In this document: positions 1-8,653 of the stretch, in pieces | Position numbering within the stretch: the first letter of the stretch is position 1 | Layout: each line of letters begins with the position of its first letter | Assembly (NCBI GenBank): GCA_028281285.1 | Contig: JANQKF010000034.1 | Coordinates: 1-64,000 of the forward strand | DNA length: 64,000 nucleotides | Source of the DNA: Cyclobacteriaceae bacterium | Lineage (GTDB): Bacteria; Bacteroidota; Bacteroidia; Cytophagales; Cyclobacteriaceae | Direction: 5' to 3' | Notes under the pieces: model-generated | Told to the model about the DNA's origin: nothing | The model's database searches: none | What the model saw: the letters and a program-made list of their open reading frames with translations, nothing else | Program-made: the position numbers and the translations under genes

Positions 1-3000
1 AGCAGTGCTTCTTCAGTACATGACGCGCTGTTCGAGATAGAAACCAACACTAATAACCGCATGTTTGTGGCCAATGGAAGGTATGCAGGGCTCACCAGCT
101 TCTCATCAGCACTAACCCTTGATCAATGGAAGTTCTTAACCATTGATCACCCGGTGGGTAGTACGGCCCATATTTCTGAGAATGGTAGTGAGCATGAGAT
201 AAATTACGGGACTACCAGGTCACTGGGCTTGGGGGGTAGTTTCGATTATGTGTTAGGAGATGATATTACCGGGGGTAATGATTTTACGGGATTCCTCGGG
301 GACGTGATCGTCTATCAAGGTACGCTCACGGCACTGGAAACTCAACAAGTAGAAAGCTATCTCGCCTTAAAGTACGGTATCATGCTGAGCAATGATGATG
401 ATGCAGATACCAATTTGGGAGAGGTGCTTTCAGGAACTGTTACTGAGGGTGATTATTTGAATTCCATGGGTGAGGTCATTTGGGATTACAGTATCCATTC
501 AACTTACCATAATGATGTAGCAGGTATTGGTAGGGACGATCTTTCAGGGCTGGATCAAAAACAGTCTCAAAGCGAGAGTGGAGGTATTCTAACTATTGGT
601 TTGGGTAGCTTAGCCTCCACCAATGAAGGCAATACCAACAGCTTTGAGAACCATGGTGACTTCCTCATCTGGGGTCATGATGCAGGAGCAACTATCCAGG
701 CCGGTGCCAATACAGGTGATTTGCCTACAGGGATTAGTGAACGAATGACTCGCGTTTGGAAGGTGCAGAACACCGGATCAGTAACCGGCCTGACCGTACA
801 ATTTGACCTGACCGGGCTCAATTATGGTACCGATATAGATGATTTCAAACTGATCATCTCTAATTCAAGTACCATGGCGAGCGGCAGTATTGTCAGTGCT
901 TCCAGCTATAGTGCTGTTAACAATACGGTGACCTTTTTGGGAATTGACCTCGCAGACGGCCAGTTTTTCGCCTTAGGTACCAAAACCTCTGGTGCTCCCG
1001 GTGGTGTTTCCACCGACCTTTATGTATGGCTCAAGGCCAATCAGGGTACTTCCACCATTACCGACAACAGTACAATAACTACCTGGACGGATCAGTCTTC
1101 CAATGCCTTGGCAGTTACCTCAGACGGTAACCCACCACTTTACAAGGACAATACGACCGACAATATCAACTTCAATCCGGTCATCGATTTTGATGGTACC
1201 AATGATCGACTGGTACTGGGCAACCTGGCCAATATTAAAACCGGAAGTACCAATGGTGGAGACTATACACTGGTCGGTGTGGGTCTACGCGAAGATGGTG
1301 CGCAGAACTACCTGATTGGCTCCCAGGGAAGTGAAAACAATAATGACCTTGGCTTTGGTCATGCCGATGATGCTTCTTTAGGCGCTCGCTTATTTCATTG
1401 GAACAACGACCTTAATCTGACTGGTGCAAATACTTATAACAGCCCGGGATTCAGTCCCTACCTGCTTTATGGCACCTTCAACACTGGTACCCGAATTCTG
1501 GAAGAAACAAGGGACGGCTCTTATGTCCGCGGCAGTCAAACCAGTATCACGGCTTTGGGAGGCAGCCGTACCAATTATGTGGGTGCAGTGCTTAGCGGTA
1601 GTCATTACTTCAATGGATTAATCCCTGAGATCATCATTTATGAAAACGACCTTTCTGAGGCAGATGAACAGAAGGTCAATTCCTATATGGCGCTGAAATA
1701 CGGCATTTCACTGACCAATGACAATGATGATGATGCGAACCTCGGAGAAACCATTTCGGGCGCTGTTACGGAGGGAGATTATGTCAGCTCAGGAGATGTA
1801 GTCATATGGGACTATAGTGCCAACTCCACCTACCACAATGAGGTGGCCGGTATTGGCAAAGACGATGCTTCTATACTGAATCAAAGACAGTCCCAAAGTC
1901 AACACAATAGTAGCATACTGACGATTGGTTTAGGGAGTATTGCCAGCTCCAACTCAGCCAATGCCAATAACTTTGGCGATGATGGTGACTTCCTGGTCTG
2001 GGGGCACGATGATGCTTCGGCCCTTGAGACAGGAACCAATACAAGCGACCTGTCCTTTGGACTGGACGAGCGCATGAGCCGCGTTTGGAAGGTGCAAAAT
2101 ACGGGCTCAGTAGGAGCGGTTGCTGTACAGTTTGACCTGACAGGACTCGGCTATGACTTGGATGGAACGGACTTCACTCTGATTGTTTCCAACTCCAGCA
2201 CTATGGCTAATGGTACGACTACTGAGGCATCGGCTTATGATGCCGTCAATAACACCGTTGACTTTTCTGGAATCTCGCTGGCTGACGGGCAGTTCTTCAC
2301 ACTGGGTATGTCATCTAAGCCTGCACCAGGCGGAGTGTCAACGAACCTGAAGCTTTGGCTTCGGGCCGATCAACAGGTTTACAATACCGGTACTACGGCC
2401 GCCACGGATGGCCAGACAGTCAGTACCTGGGCTGATCAGACCATCAATGGATCTGATGCTGCCGATCCTTCTGGACTGACCACCTTCGAAACCAATGCCG
2501 TGAATTTCAATCCGGCAGTAGCTTTTGATAATGATGCCAAGTCTCTTGAAGGCTCAATTACCACTACCACTGCCGGACTGTCCATCTTCCTTGCCGGAAA
2601 CAGCAATACCGTTTCCGGTGCAGACCGGGCACTTTTCGAATTCAAAAATGGAAGCAATAGAGGTTTTTTCACTAATAGGTGGTATGCTGGTACAATTGAT
2701 GATTTTACGGTCGATATCAATAGGGATAGCTGGAATTTCTGGTCCTTTGACCACCCTTCGGGTAATTCTGCCGACATCTACCAGAATGGAACATTGTTTG
2801 AAGATGCTCATAATGCTGCTTCGTCAAGTGCTCCCAGCGGAACGTACAGTTACGTATTGGGTGATGATGATACTGGTGGAAATGAGCTAGTTGGTTCTAT
2901 TGGAGAGGTGATCTTGTATGAAGGAACCCTCACCGCTGTTGAAAGACAACGGGTAGAAAGCTACCTGGCTTTAAAATATGGCAGAACATTGAGCAGTGAT

Positions 3001-6000
3001 GATGATGGTGACTCCAACTTGGGTGAGGTGCTTTCAGGTGGCATTACCGAAGGAGACTATCTCAATTCGGCTGCTGGCGTTATCTGGGATTATACTGCCA
3101 ATTCCATCTATCACAACAACGTATCGGGTATTGGTAGGGACGACCTTTCAGCTTTGGCTCAAAAACAAGCAACGAGCGAAGAGAGCGGGGCAGTGCTTAC
3201 CATGGCGCTGGGTAGTATTGCCGCAACTAATGAAGCCAATGCGAATAACTTCGATGATGACGGAGACTTCCTGATCTGGGGCCATGACAATGGAACGACT
3301 GCACAGGCTAGCGCCAATGTTAGTGACCTGCCAGCGGGAATTAGAGAGCGAATCAGCCGTGTTTGGAAGGTACAAAATACTGGGGCAGTGAGTGGACTCA
3401 CCGTTCAATTCGATCTGACAGGTCTCGGGTATGGCACCAGTGCAGATGACTTCAAACTGATCATTTCCAACTCCAGCACGATGGCTAACGGTACTGTTAC
3501 GGATGCCTCAGCTTATGATGCGGTGAATAACACCGTAAGCTTTGCAGGAATTAGTCTGGCTGATGGGCAGTTCTTTAGCTTGGGGACAGCCACCACAGGA
3601 GCTCCTGGTGGTGTGGATACGAATCTGGTTCTTTGGTTAAGGGCCGATGAGCGTGTGTACAATACCGGTACCACGGCCGCTACAGATGGCCAAACGGTTG
3701 CCTCCTGGATCGATCAGAGTGTGAGTGGTGCCGATGGTACCGACCCGTCCAACCTGACCACTTTTGAAACCAATACCATCAACTTCAATCCGGCTATTGA
3801 ATTTGCGAATGACGCCACTTCTTTGGAAGGTACATTCACCACGACTACAGCAGGACTCACTCAATTTACAGTAGGTTTCTTCAATAGTTCCTCTGGTGCC
3901 AATGATGCGCTTTATGAATACCGGGGAGGTACTTCAGATGACCGGAGTTTTCTCGCTGGTGGTCGATATGGCGGGACTAATACCTTTACCACAGCCTTGA
4001 CCGAAGACAGTTGGAAAGTGTGGCGGGTAGACCATCCATCAGGGACAATCGCCAATATCTATGAGAATAGTGCATTACTGAATGGATCCTACTCGACTTC
4101 ATTAGGCGATGCGGGTTTAGGCACTTACAATTATACGCTGGGAGATCAGGACAACGGGACGCGAGACTTTGAGGGTTTCCTTGGAGAAGTGATCACCTAT
4201 CAGGGAACACTAACTGATTTCGAAGAACTTAAGGTAGAAACGTATCTGGCCGTCAAATATGGCATTCAGTTGTCAGCAGACAGAGATGGGGATACCAGCT
4301 TGGGTGAAGTGGTTTCTGGAAGTATTACAGAGGGAGATTATGTTACTTCCATCAATGCTGTCATCTGGGATTACAGCGCTAATTCAAGCTATCATAATGG
4401 AGTAGCCGGAATTGGAAGAGATGACGACTCAGTATTGACCCAAAAACAATCGAAAAGTCAGGAGAGTGGATCAATCCTGACCATTGGACTTGGAGGCGTT
4501 GCGGCCACTAACCAAGAAAATGTCAATAGTTTTAATGATGATGGTGACTTCCTGGTATGGGGTCATGACGGAGCCTCAACCGAACGTACCAGCGTCAATA
4601 CCAACGATGTGCCTTCCGGGGTAGAGCAGCGTATGAGCCGCGTGTGGAAGGCACAAGACACAGGGGAAGTCGGTGCCACGGAGATAGAGTTCGACCTGAC
4701 GGGACTCGGCTATAGTACGGATGTGAGTGATTTCAAACTGATTATTGCCAGTACGAGTACCATGGCAAGCGGTACCACTACCAATGCCACTGCTTATGAT
4801 GCAGTCAATAATATTCTCAGCTTTTCAGGAGTCAACCTTACGGATGGGCAATTCTTTACTCTGGGAATGAACCGACCATCAGCTCCGGGAGGAATAGATG
4901 CCAACCTCGTACTTTGGCTCAGGGCTGATCAACAAGTATTCAATACAGGTACTACATCAGCCACGGACGGCCAAACGGTAGAAACCTGGGCCGATCAAAG
5001 TACGAGTGAAGCAGATGCTTCCGATCCTTCGGACTTGACCACCTATGAGACCAACTCGGTAAACTTCAATCCCGCTATTGAATTCACCAGTGATGCTACT
5101 TCTTTGGAAGGTACATTTACAACCAGTACTGCCGGACTCACCCAATTCACAGTAGGCTTTCTTAACAGTTCATCCTTGGCCAATGCTGCCTTGTATGAGT
5201 ACAGAGGAGGCACATCAGATGATCGGAGCTTTCTTGCGAGCAGTCGTTATGGTGGGACCAATTCCTTTCCAACTGCTTTGACCGAAGACATTTGGACTTT
5301 ATGGCGGGTAGATCACCCCTCCGGAACAGTGGCCAATATCTATGAGAACAGTGCCTTATTGAACGGCACCTACTCGACTTCTTTAGGCGATGCGGGTTTG
5401 GGTACATACAATTATACGCTTGGAGATCAGGACAATGGTACAAAGGCCTTCGATGGATTTCTTGGAGAAGTGATTACCTATCAAGGCACCCTTACCGACC
5501 TGGAAGAATTGAAAATAGAGACCTATCTCGCACTCAAGTATGGTATTCACCTGTCTGAAGACCGTGATGGGGATGATGTCGCAGGAGAAGTCGTTTCCAG
5601 CAGCATTACGGAAGGAGACTATGTGAGTTCCGAAGATGTGGTGATCTGGGATTATAGTGCTCATTCAGCTTACCACAATGGTGTAACCGGCATAGGCAAT
5701 GACGAATTAAGTGTATTGGATCAGAAACAAGCCAAATCCAGCAACTCAGGCAGCATCGTATCCATTGGTTACGGTACTTTGGCTGCCACTAATGAGGCCA
5801 ATGCCAATTCAGCCAGTGCAGGCCAGTTTGTGCTATGGGGCCATAATGGTGGTACCACGACTGCCGCTTCCATGAACAATACCGATGTGCCAGGTGGAAC
5901 TGGTAGACGACTGGACAGAGTATGGAAAGTGCAAGTCACAGGCACGGCACCCACCAATTTACAACTAAACTTTGACCTTACCGGGGGTGGGCATACCGAT

Positions 6001-8037
6001 GGAAGCAATTATACCTTATTACAATCTTCTACTTCCTCATTTGCAGATGCGAGCCTGGTAGCAAATGTCTCGGTGTCTGGCAATCAGGTGACTTACAGTA
6101 ACATCATGTTAATTGACGGGCAATACTTTACCATTGCAGAATTAGCAGGCCCTGGAGGTCTCACCTCTGATTTGGCCCTTTGGATCAGGGCTGAGGATGA
6201 GATTGGTCTCTCTTCTTCAGGAGCCAGCCGCGAAGTCACAGATATTTCTTCCTTAGATCGAGATGCCGTGGCTACAAGATTGGGTTCAGGAAGCAATGCC
6301 AATGTGTCTGCGAGTACTGATGCTGCTGGAAAATACCTGGAATTTGGAGACACCAATTCAACCGATGGAGAGTATTTGAAAACTGAGAACGGTAATGATC
6401 TCTCTGGTGATCTGACGCTCTTTACTGTCTTCAGGACTTTGCAAATCGGAGGCTCTGTTACCAATTTTGAAGACGCTCCCACATTTGTGAGTTCTGGAAC
6501 CACGGCCTTTAGTTCAGATTACGGCCTGGGTATTTCTGATGGGCTACTGCATTTTAATGCAGACAATACCAGCGGGTTGACGGTGAGGAGTCCTGGAGGT
6601 ACTATTTACAACGACAATAACTGGCATGTGGTGGCTGGTGTACGTCAACAAGCTTCTTCAGCAGGGTCGGTTAAACTCTACGCTGATGGTTTAGAAGTGG
6701 CAAGTGGTAATTCTGTGAATGTTGCCCTTGATGCGGGGGCTGCCTTTGGTATAGGCAACCATGCTGATCCCACCGTAGGTTCTCAGTTTGATGGGGATCT
6801 TCGAGAAGTGATTGCTTTTAGCAATGACCTTACCCAAACCCAGGTAGAACAGGTATCCAGTTATTTAGCCTTGAAGCACGATTTCACACTCAGTTCAGAT
6901 TACAGAGACTCTCAGGGGAATGTAGTTTGGAACAGTAGCTTGGATAACGACTACAACAACCGGATCACTGGTGTCTTTAAAGATCACTTAACCTCGCTGT
7001 CCCGTATCACCAGTCAGTCATTGAATCAGGATCCAAGCACTGGTGACTTTACCGCTTCGGCTGGGGATGGGGTTTTACATCTGTCGGCTTCATCACTCAA
7101 TGATGGAGAGTACTTCTTGATTGGAGACAACAACGATTCCTGGGCTGGCTCCACCAAAAATTTTGATCGAGATCAGGTCAGAAGTCGGCTTAAAAGACAA
7201 TGGATGGCTCAGGTAAATTATTCAGGAGCAGTTGATATTGTCTTCCTAATCCCCACTTCGGAATATAATATTAATGCCATTACTACACCTTTGTTGATGG
7301 TAGATAATGACGGGGACTTCACAAGTGGTACCACATACATTAATGTGAGCTCTTTCACATCAGGGCACTCGATAACTGCAAATGGAGAACAAGTTGACGC
7401 TCATGAATTTCGCTTTTCAAATGTCAGTCTGACGAATGGACAATACTTTACGTTGGGAGCCAATGAAGCAGGAGGGTTGCCAATCCAGTTTCTTTCAATT
7501 GAGGCAAGAAGGGATAAAGAGGGAAAAGCAATGGTGAGTTGGACGGTTGCTGACAGCGATGGTAAAGAGATATATGCTGTACAACGAGGTGCAAATGGGT
7601 TTGATTTTCAGAATATAGGAGAAAGGGTTGCTCCGGATGACCACGGTTCTCTGATTGGTCTTGACTATTTGGATGCCGAAGCGCCCTCTCAACGTGTGTA
7701 CTACAGGATTGTACAAACTGATCCTGGTGGCGGATCCAATTACTCTGATGTTGTTATGGTGGACAAGTTCGAAGATCGTGCAGAGCTTGAACTATTGCCT
7801 TTTCCTAATCCCGTGAGAGGAACTGAGCTGAATGCAACCTACAAAATCCCGGATGAAGTAGGGGAGGCCGAAATCCACCTCTATTCTGGTCAAGGGTTAC
7901 TCGTTAGAAGATACCCTATCTATGACGTAGAAGGAACAGAGAAGATTGACATACGAGGACTGAGTTCTGGAATTTATCTGCTGCAACTACTCACCCATCA
8001 AGGCAAAAAAACGAAACGGATTCTCATACAGAAATAG
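1..8037 (+). CDS. Giant T9SS-secreted repeat protein with LamG-like domains (5' partial)
   Basis: The reading frame is open from base 1 and matches the internal repeats, so the gene starts upstream; the ATG at 61 is internal. About 2,678 residues are visible. Most of it is a roughly 425-residue unit repeated in tandem. Each unit opens with a motif like APGGVSTNLKLWLRADQ, continues into a concanavalin/LamG-like beta-sandwich with segments such as GEVILYEGTL and ESYLALKYG, and then a domain containing IWDYSANS and WGHD (resembling DUF8202, from memory). A more divergent LamG-like unit follows from about 6150 to 7480. The last ~85 residues (PFPNPVRGTELNATYKI through GIYLLQLL to KRILIQK) are a type A T9SS C-terminal sorting domain. 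The protein is therefore expected to be exported by Sec, moved across the outer membrane by T9SS and anchored at the surface or released. The LamG-like units suggest carbohydrate or matrix binding, but no ligand can be assigned. Confidence 0.9.
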   Translation, partial: SSASSVHDALFEIETNTNNRMFVANGRYAGLTSFSSALTLDQWKFLTIDHPVGSTAHISENGSEHEINYGTTRSLGLGGSFDYVLGDDITGGNDFTGFLGDVIVYQGTLTALETQQVESYLALKYGIMLSNDDDADTNLGEVLSGTVTEGDYLNSMGEVIWDYSIHSTYHNDVAGIGRDDLSGLDQKQSQSESGGILTIGLGSLASTNEGNTNSFENHGDFLIWGHDAGATIQAGANTGDLPTGISERMTRVWKVQNTGSVTGLTVQFDLTGLNYGTDIDDFKLIISNSSTMASGSIVSASSYSAVNNTVTFLGIDLADGQFFALGTKTSGAPGGVSTDLYVWLKANQGTSTITDNSTITTWTDQSSNALAVTSDGNPPLYKDNTTDNINFNPVIDFDGTNDRLVLGNLANIKTGSTNGGDYTLVGVGLREDGAQNYLIGSQGSENNNDLGFGHADDASLGARLFHWNNDLNLTGANTYNSPGFSPYLLYGTFNTGTRILEETRDGSYVRGSQTSITALGGSRTNYVGAVLSGSHYFNGLIPEIIIYENDLSEADEQKVNSYMALKYGISLTNDNDDDANLGETISGAVTEGDYVSSGDVVIWDYSANSTYHNEVAGIGKDDASILNQRQSQSQHNSSILTIGLGSIASSNSANANNFGDDGDFLVWGHDDASALETGTNTSDLSFGLDERMSRVWKVQNTGSVGAVAVQFDLTGLGYDLDGTDFTLIVSNSSTMANGTTTEASAYDAVNNTVDFSGISLADGQFFTLGMSSKPAPGGVSTNLKLWLRADQQVYNTGTTAATDGQTVSTWADQTINGSDAADPSGLTTFETNAVNFNPAVAFDNDAKSLEGSITTTTAGLSIFLAGNSNTVSGADRALFEFKNGSNRGFFTNRWYAGTIDDFTVDINRDSWNFWSFDHPSGNSADIYQNGTLFEDAHNAASSSAPSGTYSYVLGDDDTGGNELVGSIGEVILYEGTLTAVERQRVESYLALKYGRTLSSDDDGDSNLGEVLSGGITEGDYLNSAAGVIWDYTANSIYHNNVSGIGRDDLSALAQKQATSEESGAVLTMALGSIAATNEANANNFDDDGDFLIWGHDNGTTAQASANVSDLPAGIRERISRVWKVQNTGAVSGLTVQFDLTGLGYGTSADDFKLIISNSSTMANGTVTDASAYDAVNNTVSFAGISLADGQFFSLGTATTGAPGGVDTNLVLWLRADERVYNTGTTAATDGQTVASWIDQSVSGADGTDPSNLTTFETNTINFNPAIEFANDATSLEGTFTTTTAGLTQFTVGFFNSSSGANDALYEYRGGTSDDRSFLAGGRYGGTNTFTTALTEDSWKVWRVDHPSGTIANIYENSALLNGSYSTSLGDAGLGTYNYTLGDQDNGTRDFEGFLGEVITYQGTLTDFEELKVETYLAVKYGIQLSADRDGDTSLGEVVSGSITEGDYVTSINAVIWDYSANSSYHNGVAGIGRDDDSVLTQKQSKSQESGSILTIGLGGVAATNQENVNSFNDDGDFLVWGHDGASTERTSVNTNDVPSGVEQRMSRVWKAQDTGEVGATEIEFDLTGLGYSTDVSDFKLIIASTSTMASGTTTNATAYDAVNNILSFSGVNLTDGQFFTLGMNRPSAPGGIDANLVLWLRADQQVFNTGTTSATDGQTVETWADQSTSEADASDPSDLTTYETNSVNFNPAIEFTSDATSLEGTFTTSTAGLTQFTVGFLNSSSLANAALYEYRGGTSDDRSFLASSRYGGTNSFPTALTEDIWTLWRVDHPSGTVANIYENSALLNGTYSTSLGDAGLGTYNYTLGDQDNGTKAFDGFLGEVITYQGTLTDLEELKIETYLALKYGIHLSEDRDGDDVAGEVVSSSITEGDYVSSEDVVIWDYSAHSAYHNGVTGIGNDELSVLDQKQAKSSNSGSIVSIGYGTLAATNEANANSASAGQFVLWGHNGGTTTAASMNNTDVPGGTGRRLDRVWKVQVTGTAPTNLQLNFDLTGGGHTDGSNYTLLQSSTSSFADASLVANVSVSGNQVTYSNIMLIDGQYFTIAELAGPGGLTSDLALWIRAEDEIGLSSSGASREVTDISSLDRDAVATRLGSGSNANVSASTDAAGKYLEFGDTNSTDGEYLKTENGNDLSGDLTLFTVFRTLQIGGSVTNFEDAPTFVSSGTTAFSSDYGLGISDGLLHFNADNTSGLTVRSPGGTIYNDNNWHVVAGVRQQASSAGSVKLYADGLEVASGNSVNVALDAGAAFGIGNHADPTVGSQFDGDLREVIAFSNDLTQTQVEQVSSYLALKHDFTLSSDYRDSQGNVVWNSSLDNDYNNRITGVFKDHLTSLSRITSQSLNQDPSTGDFTASAGDGVLHLSASSLNDGEYFLIGDNNDSWAGSTKNFDRDQVRSRLKRQWMAQVNYSGAVDIVFLIPTSEYNINAITTPLLMVDNDGDFTSGTTYINVSSFTSGHSITANGEQVDAHEFRFSNVSLTNGQYFTLGANEAGGLPIQFLSIEARRDKEGKAMVSWTVADSDGKEIYAVQRGANGFDFQNIGERVAPDDHGSLIGLDYLDAEAPSQRVYYRIVQTDPGGGSNYSDVVMVDKFEDRAELELLPFPNPVRGTELNATYKIPDEVGEAEIHLYSGQGLLVRRYPIYDVEGTEKIDIRGLSSGIYLLQLLTHQGKKTKRILIQK
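991..6148 (+). repeat. Coding tandem repeats of ~1.27-1.34 kb
   Basis: Unit boundaries, taken at the (A/G)PGG motif, fall near 991, 2321, 3601, 4881 and 6149, giving four full units of about 1,330, 1,280, 1,280 and 1,270 bases after a partial unit in 1-990. The units starting at 3601 and 4881 are the most alike. Their protein sequences are nearly identical over long runs (for example TAGLTQFTVGF and YEYRGGTSDDRSFLA), yet the underlying DNA differs at many third codon positions. Confidence 0.85.
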
Positions 8038-8385
8038 TCAGAAAATGTTGAATTCAATACACTTGTCCGATTTATCAGCAGGGCTGTCCGAAAATTTAGA
8101 GTTGTCTTCTAAAAGCACTGATACCTTTGGCACCAAGTGTGTTGTGTGCGGGGTAGAATGGAAGACGTCCGTTCTTTTACCGGCTTCCGTACATTGTTAT
8201 TGCCGGTCCACACCATTCGTACTTGAAATTAACTCCCTTGTGACCCCAATTAATAGAGCCGGGCTGTATATCTCAGTGTTCAGCTTTGGCTCTTTGGGGT
8301 CATCAAGAGGTTTCTGTTTTGATTTAAAGAAAATGACCTATGCACGGGTCATTATAAACACGCTCCTGGCGTTTAGGTTGAGGAA

Positions 8386-8414
8386 ATAGCCATCTCCGGA
8401 CGGGAGATGGCTAT
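8386..8414. terminator. 12-bp perfect stem-loop, possible terminator
   Basis: ATAGCCATCTCC (8386-8397) and its exact complement GGAGATGGCTAT (8403-8414) flank a 5-base loop. Neither side has a T-run, so a classical intrinsic terminator is not proven. It could end the transcript of the giant surface-protein gene about 350 bases upstream, or stabilise its 3' end. Confidence 0.4.
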
Positions 8415-8429
8415 CCCATAAATGTGACA

Positions 8430-8550
8430 ATTAGACAATTGCCGCCTCAAAACAAATAGTATCTGATCCTTTAGTCTCTTGCACAATAGAATAGTGTTAA
8501 GGATTTGGAAATATCTGTCATCCAATTTAAATGGATAATAATTGTCTAAT
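8430..8550. repeat. 11-bp inverted pair ATTAGACAATT / AATTGTCTAAT
   Basis: ATTAGACAATT at 8430-8440 reappears as its exact reverse complement at 8540-8550. The copies are 99 bases apart and the match does not extend beyond 11 bases. They could be paired regulator sites upstream of the kinase gene or the ends of a decayed small element. Confidence 0.4.
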
Positions 8551-8596
8551 AGCTATTTCTTAGCTAGATTCTAATGTATTGTGTAACAATTTTATG

Positions 8597-8616
8597 ATAA
8601 TGAATTCATTCATTAT
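8597..8616. promoter_or_regulatory. 20-bp palindrome upstream of hybrid kinase
   Basis: ATAATGAAT (8597-8605) and ATTCATTAT (8608-8616) form a perfect 9-2-9 inverted repeat centred about 48 bases before the kinase start codon. The position suits an operator. The regulator is unknown. Confidence 0.4.
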
Positions 8617-8653
8617 GAAATTGACACAGATTTAGAGACCTAAATGCGCCAAT

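Larger units (their letters stand above)
8038..8653. other. Long intergenic region rich in inverted repeats
   Basis: This 616-base gap separates the T9SS giant gene from the hybrid kinase. An open frame at 8045-8389 (114 codons) has no recognisable domain and an amino acid mix unlike a folded protein, so I do not call it a gene. The second half holds a strong hairpin (8386-8414), an 11-base inverted pair (8430-8440 and 8540-8550) and a 20-base palindrome (8597-8616), listed separately. The region is AT-rich near the kinase start, consistent with a promoter, but no confident Bacteroidota -33/-7 pair was found. Confidence 0.6.

Noticed and set aside
8045-8389. 114-codon open frame after the giant T9SS gene
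   Set aside because: No domain, unusual composition with scattered Cys, ends inside a strong hairpin, and no homologous pattern; treated as non-coding.
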